DNA from: JAZNUH01 sp045592225
GTDB taxonomy: Bacteria > Bacillota > Clostridia > UMGS1883 > UMGS1540
DNA length: 31,940 bases
NCBI GenBank assembly: GCA_045592225.1
Contig: JAZNUH010000127.1
Span: 1 to 31,940, forward strand
Reading direction: 5' to 3'
The notes under the pieces were generated by a model that was not told the DNA's origin, ran no database searches, and was given only the letters and a program-made list of their open reading frames with translations. This document shows, piece by piece, positions 27,214-31,940 of the stretch; the first letter of the stretch is position 1; every line of letters starts with the position of its first letter. The position numbers and the translations under genes were made by a program.

Positions 27214-28644
27214 ATGAAAAACATTTACGAAAGTCCGCTTAACTCCTGTTATTCAAGCAGAGAAATGAAAGAACTTTTCTCACCAGACAAAAAGTTCCGT
27301 ACCTGGAGAAAATTATGGATTGCTCTTGCTGAGGCGGAATACGAGCTTGGACTTGGCGTTACACGTGAGCAGATAGAAGAAATGAAGCTGTTTGCTGACA
27401 ATATAAACTATGATGTTGCACAGCAAAAGGAAAAGGAAGTGCACCACGAAGTTAAGGCGCACATATATGCATACGGAGAACAGTGCCCCAAAGCACGCTC
27501 TGTAATTAATCTGGGTGCTTCCGTCTGCTACGCCGGTGATAATACAGATATTATAATTATGCACGAAGCACTGTGGCTCATACGCAAAAGACTTATAAAT
27601 GTAATCAATGTACTTGCGGCTTTTGCAATGAGATATAAAGATATGCCGACATTAGGCTTTACCCACCTTCAGCCCGCGCAGCTTACAACCGTAGGTAAGA
27701 GAGCCTGTTTGTGGCTTCAGGACCTTGTTATGGACCTGGAGTGCGTGGATGCACAGCTTTCAAAGGTTAAGCTTTTGGGTTCAAAGGGAACAACGGGCAC
27801 ACAGGCAAGCTTTATGGAAATGCTGGGCGGCGATGAACGCAAGGTAAAAGCACTTGACGTTAAAATTGCTTCTAAAATGGGATATAAAGATGTTTTCCCT
27901 GTTTCGGGACAGACATATCCTGGAAAGCTTGACAGTCAGTTTTTAAATGTTTTAAGCGGAATAGCACAGAGTGCGCATAAATTCAGTAATGATATAAGAC
28001 TTCTTCAGCATCTTAAAGAAATTGAAGAACCCTTGGAAAAGAATCAACTTATTTCATCTGTAACGGCTTACAAGAAAAATCCGGTTCGTTCAGAACGCAT
28101 AGCAGCTCTTGCGAGATATGTTATTATAAATGCAGTAAACCCCGCAATAACAGCGGCGGAACAGTGGCTTGAAAGAACAGAGGATGATTCTGCAAACAAG
28201 GGAATATCTGTTCCTGAGGCTTTCCTTGCAATCGATGCAATTCTCTGTGCTTATCAGAATGTTGCGGAGGGACTTGTGGTATATCCTAAGGTTATTGAAC
28301 AGCACATTATGTGCGAATTACCCTTTATGGCAACCGAGAACATAGTTAAAGAAGCGGTTAAACGTGGCGGGGACCTTCAGGAACTTTGTGAAAAAATACG
28401 TGCACATTCTGCAGCGGCGGTAGCAGTTGTTAAGAATGAAGGTGCTGACAACGATATTATTCGCCGTATTGTTGCGGATGAAGCTTTTGGGCTTAATATG
28501 GATGATCTATCCAAAATACTAAAGCCTGAAAATTATGTAGGCAGAGCACCGCAGCAGACCCAGGAGTTTATAAAAGAATATATTAATCCTATAATCGAAG
28601 TTAACAGAAAATACATCGGTGATGGAGAGAAAGTTTACGTATAA
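27214..28644 (+). CDS. purB: Adenylosuccinate lyase
   Basis: PurB splits SAICAR and adenylosuccinate, acting twice in purine synthesis. The protein has 476 residues and is all-helical as in the fumarase/aspartase superfamily. Key stretches are GFTHLQPAQLTTVGKR, GSKGTTGTQASF and the signature loop SSVTAYKKNPVRSE (usual form SSAMPYKRNP), whose serine acts as the general acid/base. The first-loop Met-Pro of the signature is replaced by Thr-Ala, a mild departure. The longer, eukaryote-like type fits better than the B. subtilis type. The start is ATG 27214, seven bases after AGAGGTG; GTG 27205 lies inside the SD. It ends at a terminator. Confidence 0.94.
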   Translation: MKNIYESPLNSCYSSREMKELFSPDKKFRTWRKLWIALAEAEYELGLGVTREQIEEMKLFADNINYDVAQQKEKEVHHEVKAHIYAYGEQCPKARSVINLGASVCYAGDNTDIIIMHEALWLIRKRLINVINVLAAFAMRYKDMPTLGFTHLQPAQLTTVGKRACLWLQDLVMDLECVDAQLSKVKLLGSKGTTGTQASFMEMLGGDERKVKALDVKIASKMGYKDVFPVSGQTYPGKLDSQFLNVLSGIAQSAHKFSNDIRLLQHLKEIEEPLEKNQLISSVTAYKKNPVRSERIAALARYVIINAVNPAITAAEQWLERTEDDSANKGISVPEAFLAIDAILCAYQNVAEGLVVYPKVIEQHIMCELPFMATENIVKEAVKRGGDLQELCEKIRAHSAAAVAVVKNEGADNDIIRRIVADEAFGLNMDDLSKILKPENYVGRAPQQTQEFIKEYINPIIEVNRKYIGDGEKVYV

Positions 28645-28652
28645 AATTAATG

Positions 28653-28683
28653 AAAAAGGACTGTCAAAGACAGTCCTTTTTTG
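28653..28683 (+). terminator. Intrinsic terminator after purB
   Basis: AAAAAGGACTGTC (28653-28665) pairs with GACAGTCCTTTTT around an AAA loop, followed by more T's. It closes the purL-purB unit nine bases after the stop codon. Confidence 0.92.
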
Positions 28684-28751
28684 GGTAGTGATGAAAGAAG
28701 TGTAGGCTCCATGTAGCAAATGAAATGTTTATTTATTATTTTGCTATGTAT

Positions 28752-28785
28752 ATTACGCGGTGTTTTAAATATTACAAGGTGTAAT
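28752..28785. promoter_or_regulatory. Two related operator-like sites upstream of the SLH paralogue
   Basis: ATTACGCGGTGT (28752-28763) and ATTACAAGGTGT (28771-28782) are near copies offset by 19 bases. The second is a perfect palindrome, ATTACA-AGG-TGTAAT. They end 23 bases before the -35 box, a usual place for an activator or repressor. This is a candidate only; no bound protein can be named. Confidence 0.4.
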
Positions 28786-28808
28786 AATGTAAATTGATTA
28801 AAAACATG

Positions 28809-28837
28809 TTGAAAAAAGCTGTGATTTATGATAAAAT
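28809..28837 (+). promoter_or_regulatory. Promoter for the SLH paralogue
   Basis: TTGAAA (28809-28814), 17 bases, then TAAAAT (28832-28837). A strong GAGGAGGA SD (28857-28864) precedes the ATG at 28871. Confidence 0.68.
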
Positions 28838-28870
28838 TAATCAAGTAATTTATACTGAGGAGGATGCATA

Positions 28871-31498
28871 ATGAAAAAATTTGTAGGAGTAATTTTGGTG
28901 CTGACAATGCTTATGTCAGTAATGGCATCTCTCGGAGTTTCTGCCGCTACACTTTCGGCTGATGCACCAGAAATGAACGTAAACCTTATGCCTAACTCTG
29001 ATCTTGAAGAGATTGGTGAAGACGGTTATCCTGTAAATATTCAGGCATACCGTGGCTGGGAGGGTGGCTTTGTTACACATGTTACTGATGACACCCACAG
29101 CGGTAAAAGTGCAATAAAGGTTGCAACAGAAGAAGGCGGACACAACGCATGGGCAAACATGCAGGCGTGAGGCTTTGTTGGTGGCTGTACAGTTGGGCTT
29201 ACCTTCTGGTACAAGTGCGAACTGCCTGAGAGATCAGGTGAGAACGCAAAAGCTATGCTCGGTGTTAAGTTTGAAGGCTACCAGCAGGGTGCAATCCGTG
29301 CTGACTGGGGCGCCGGTTCCGGTGAATTTGAGGTGGCTACAGAGAGCAAAAAGGAATGGACAAAGGGTTCTGTTCAGTACACGCTGGATGAAAGAGCAAC
29401 AATGGTTGCATGTTATTTCCGTCTGTACAACCAGAACAAAGGTAGCGTTATATTTGATGACGTAGAAATTAAAATGGTAAAAATGCCTGAGCTTACATTC
29501 CAGGCAAATACAGACACAATTTTCTATTATGATGATATAAAGCAGACAGAAGGTTATGCTTATGTTGATATGAACAAAAACTTTGTTGACGAAGGCTATA
29601 CTGCAGACTTTGCATTTATGGATGGCAATGCAGTAGTTGATGAAGCAAAGGGCGTTACATTTGAAAATCATCAGGCTCGCTTTACATATCCTTTAACATA
29701 TTTAAAAGAACTTAAAAAGGAATATAACGTTGCAATTAAGGTAAAAGACGCAAAGGGTGCTGTTTTATATGAGGCAACCGAACGAATTTTTAAATACCCC
29801 CGTCCCAAGGCAATATCCAAAGACGGTGTGTACACAGATAAAAACGGTAAAATTGTAAAACCTGTATTCAATTATCATATGTCGGCGTGGGACGATAAGG
29901 AAGCTTGGGAAAATGCGGCGAAGGCAGGTATAAACGTAATGCAGTATTCTGCACCCAGCAACGTGGACGCTTGTCTCAAACAGCTGGATGAAATGTACGA
30001 AAAGGGTCTTTATGCAGCAGTTGTATGCTACTGGGGAATGTACCCTGCGGGACACGAAAGAAACAGACAGCAGGTTTATGATTTTATGATGAAGATAAAG
30101 GACCATCCTGCAGTATTTTGCTGGATGGCAATGGACGAAGCATTCCTTGCAGGTTATGCAAACAAGCAGAATATGATTGAATCATACATAATGCTCAGAA
30201 GCATTGATGATTACGTTCCTGTATATTCCTGTGAAGCTGCAAGAAACTTCTTCCACATAGCATCCAATGTTTGTGATATTATGGGTCCCGACCCCTATCC
30301 CGCACAGTGGAACAGCTACGGAACTTTTGTTCCTATGGTTATTGACGAAGCGGTTACAGAAGCAAGTAAAAGAGGCAGAATGGTTGTAGGTATTCTGCAG
30401 TCTTGTATGGTAGGTACTCTGCCTGAATATATTCCCACACCAGTTCAGGAACACTCTATGATTATGCAGAACTATATGGCAGGCGCTAAGGGTCACGGAT
30501 GGTATGCGTGGGAGCCGGATAATAAAACATATGACGTTCGTCTTGACCAAAGTGACCGTTGGGAAGTAATGCTTAAGTATAACGAACTTGAAAGTGACCA
30601 TATTTTGCGTTATTTTATAACAGGTGAATATGTAAACTTTAATGTTGAAAAACCCGGGGATGTACGTGCGCAGACAGGTGATGCGTGGTACGAAACATGG
30701 ACAGACGGCAAGGATGTTTACGGTATTGTTCAGAACAGACTTGGTGAAGAACTTGAAACAACAGTTTCACTTACAAGTGAAAACGAGGCAATTACAATTA
30801 AAGATTACGAATTCTCCCTTGTTTACGACGGTGCCGCAGAGCCTGTGGTAACACCCGGTGAAGGAGAATTTAAAGTTAAACTGCAGCCCTATCATGCAAT
30901 TATGTTTAAGATAGATGCCAAAGAAGATGTAGATATAAACCTGCTTAAATCAATGAGCGATATGGCAGGCTATGATTGGGCAGCAGAAGCTGTTAACTTC
31001 TTGTATGACAAGGGAATAGAAGAACAGAACGAGGATATGACATTTGCTCCCGGTGAAGCTATTACAAGAGGCGATTTTGCTAAGTTCCTTATAAGAACAC
31101 TGGAGCTTAAAACATCTTCTCTGCAGGGTAACTTCAACGATGTTGACCCCGCCGCAGATTATGCACAGGAAATTGCAACAGGTAAGGCACTCGGAATACT
31201 CAACGGTGTTGGTGCCAATATGTATAACCCTGAAGCAGCAATCACAAGACAGGACCTTATGGTAATTTGTGCACGTGCAATGCGTTATTTCGGTCCTGTA
31301 AATGCAACAAACACAACACTCGACAGCTTCCCTGACAGTGCAGATATTGCAGGATATGCACAGAAGGATGTAACCGCAATGGTTGAAGCAGGAATTATAA
31401 AGGGTAATGCCGACGGTACAATCAATCCTTTGGGTAACACAACAAGAGCTGAAGCGGCAGTAATTATGCAGAGAATATTCGGCTGGAAAAATGCATAA
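28871..31498 (+). pseudogene. SLH-anchored glycoside-hydrolase-like protein interrupted by an in-frame TGA
   Basis: Read through, this is an 875-residue surface protein. It has a signal peptide (1-27), a CBM4/9-like domain (about 33-200), an Ig-like region, a barrel homologous to the protein at 13817-18082 (about 320-570), a beta domain, and three SLH domains (about 695-755, 757-815, 818-875) that hold it to the cell wall. MDEAF gives E423 and AWEPDN gives E548, the same 120-125 residue spacing as in the paralogue. Codon 100 (29168-29170) is TGA. The reading frame, codon use and domain homology continue unchanged on both sides, and there is no frameshift. Without read-through only a 99-residue fragment is made; the ATG at 29255 has no SD or signal peptide. 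It is a recent nonsense mutation, a sequence error, or recoding. Confidence 0.8.
29168..29170 (+). other. In-frame TGA codon in the CBM-like domain
   Basis: The codon lies between ANMQA and GFVGG, within a beta strand of the binding module. Genome-wide reassignment of TGA is excluded because prpC and prkC end with TGA at the expected place. One base change would restore Trp, Arg, Gly, Cys, Ser or Leu. I see no convincing selenocysteine insertion hairpin just downstream. Confidence 0.9.
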
Positions 31499-31500
31499 TT

Positions 31501-31530
31501 TTAACCCTTCCTATAGTAAGATTAACCCTT
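31501..31530 (+). promoter_or_regulatory. Paired direct repeats at the SLH-gene promoter
   Basis: TTAACCCTT occurs at 31501-31509 and again at 31522-31530. The copies are 21 bases apart, two turns of the helix, and the second overlaps the -35 box. This layout is typical of response-regulator or activator sites. Confidence 0.45.
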
Positions 31531-31558
31531 GACTATAACAAAATGCGGGTGATACAAT
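31529..31558 (+). promoter_or_regulatory. Promoter for the last SLH-domain gene
   Basis: TTGACT (31529-31534), 18 bases, then TACAAT (31553-31558). Transcription would begin near 31565, leaving a leader of about 120 bases. Confidence 0.75.
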
Positions 31559-31562
31559 GTAT

Positions 31563-31653
31563 ATAGCCCAAAACTTTTTTCATTTTGTCCTTCTGGACCA
31601 TTCGACAGGACGGAGCATTTACGCTCCGTCTTGTCAACTGAAAAGCGGGCTAT
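31563..31653 (+). ncRNA. Structured 5' leader of the SLH-domain gene
   Basis: ATAGCCC (31563-31569) pairs with GGGCTAT (31647-31653) and encloses two hairpins. One is GTCC-TTCT-GGAC (31587-31598). The other has a 13-base-pair stem (31604-31616 with 31623-31635, one G-T pair) and an ATTTAC loop. No T-run follows, so it is not a terminator. The SD (31669-31675) is free. The closing stem begins at the predicted 5' end of the mRNA, which suggests a stabilising structure or an unknown sensor. Confidence 0.6.
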
Positions 31654-31683
31654 TACAAACACAATTCTAAGGAGGAAATAACA

Positions 31684-31940
31684 ATGATTAAGCTCAGATT
31701 ATGGGCAACAGCTGTTCTGATCGTGTTTATGACTATGTTGACAGTAGGCACTGTTTCGGCAGCAACACCTTTTACCGACATAGCAGGTGCAGATTGCGAA
31801 AAAGCTGTTGAAGTACTTTATGCATTAGACCTTGTAGAAGGAAGAACAGAGGACATGTTTGCACCTCACGTAAATCTTACAAGAGCAGAACTTTCTACAA
31901 TAATTATGCGCCTTATGGATCTTGAAAATCCCACAGGCAC
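31684..31940 (+). CDS. SLH-domain surface protein, N-terminal part
   Basis: Only the first 85 codons lie in the window; the gene runs off the end. A signal peptide (about 1-27, cut after VSA) is followed at once by an SLH domain. This has the opening TPFTDIAG, ALDLVEG, MFAPHVNLTRAEL and TIIMRLM landmarks that bind secondary cell-wall polymers. SLH at the N-terminus, the AAGGAGG SD seven to eight bases before ATG, a near-consensus promoter and a long stable leader would all suit an abundant S-layer-type protein. It could equally be a modular enzyme or adhesin; the rest of the protein is needed to tell. Confidence 0.85.
   Translation, partial: MIKLRLWATAVLIVFMTMLTVGTVSAATPFTDIAGADCEKAVEVLYALDLVEGRTEDMFAPHVNLTRAELSTIIMRLMDLENPTG

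Noticed and set aside
28714..28746. TAGCAAA/TTTGCTA inverted repeat as a terminator
   Set aside because: Seven-base stem with a 19-base AT-rich loop and no T-run; too weak to call in such AT-rich sequence.
29255..31498. Separate 747-residue gene downstream of the TGA
   Set aside because: It is in the same frame as the upstream signal peptide and binding module, starts mid-domain, and has no SD or export signal of its own.
28871..31498. Genome-wide reassignment of TGA to an amino acid
   Set aside because: prpC (2171-2173) and prkC (4083-4085) end at TGA exactly where their families end.

Overview
The window looks like chromosome from an anaerobic Clostridia-type Firmicute, with AT-rich spacers, strong Shine-Dalgarno (SD) sites and consensus sigma-A promoters. 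Three signs support this: the rsmB-rlmN-prpC-prkC-rsgA-rpe-thiN order, a ribosomal L27 with a cleavable N-terminus beside its protease Prp, and surface proteins with SLH domains. The SLH-bearing glycoside-hydrolase-like proteins recall gut plant-polysaccharide degraders such as Monoglobus relatives, but this placement is a guess. No tRNA, rRNA, CRISPR array, transposase or phage gene was seen.

Layout. (1) 1-8254, plus strand: a compact housekeeping run covering rRNA methylation (rsmB end, rlmN), the PP2C phosphatase/PASTA kinase pair, the ribosome-assembly GTPase RsgA, ribulose-phosphate epimerase, thiamine pyrophosphokinase, a DnaD-like protein and a DnaI/DnaC-like helicase loader. It ends at a two-way terminator. 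(2) 8283-10116, minus strand: rimI and a threonylcarbamoyl-AMP synthase fused to a YwlE-type arginine phosphatase. (3) 10232-13701, plus: a YetF (DUF421) membrane protein, a DUF4363 protein and a sugar-nucleotidyltransferase whose phosphomannomutase half looks catalytically dead. (4) 13817-18082, plus: a 1421-residue secreted glycoside-hydrolase-like protein whose two ends are copies of one another. (5) 18130-23183, minus: rplU-prp-rpmA, a terminator, then obgE, an unknown membrane protein and an LtaS-like phosphoglycerol transferase. (6) 23498-28644, plus: purL and purB, divergent from rplU. (7) 28871-31940, plus: an SLH-anchored paralogue of the secreted protein, interrupted by an in-frame TGA, then the start of another SLH protein with a long structured leader.

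How the genes fit together. Regions 1, 2 and 5 are mostly translation, ribosome assembly and growth control. Region 6 is purine synthesis. Regions 4 and 7 make a cell-surface carbohydrate-active layer. The LtaS-like enzyme, PrkC and the sugar-nucleotidyltransferase also point to envelope work.

Most unusual points. Two genes (rsgA and the LtaS-like gene) have an ACG codon exactly where the start should be, each behind a good SD. The SLH paralogue has a single TGA in an otherwise intact frame. The secreted protein and its paralogue share a barrel I cannot place in a named glycoside hydrolase family. The last gene has an elaborate 5' leader and paired direct repeats at its promoter.
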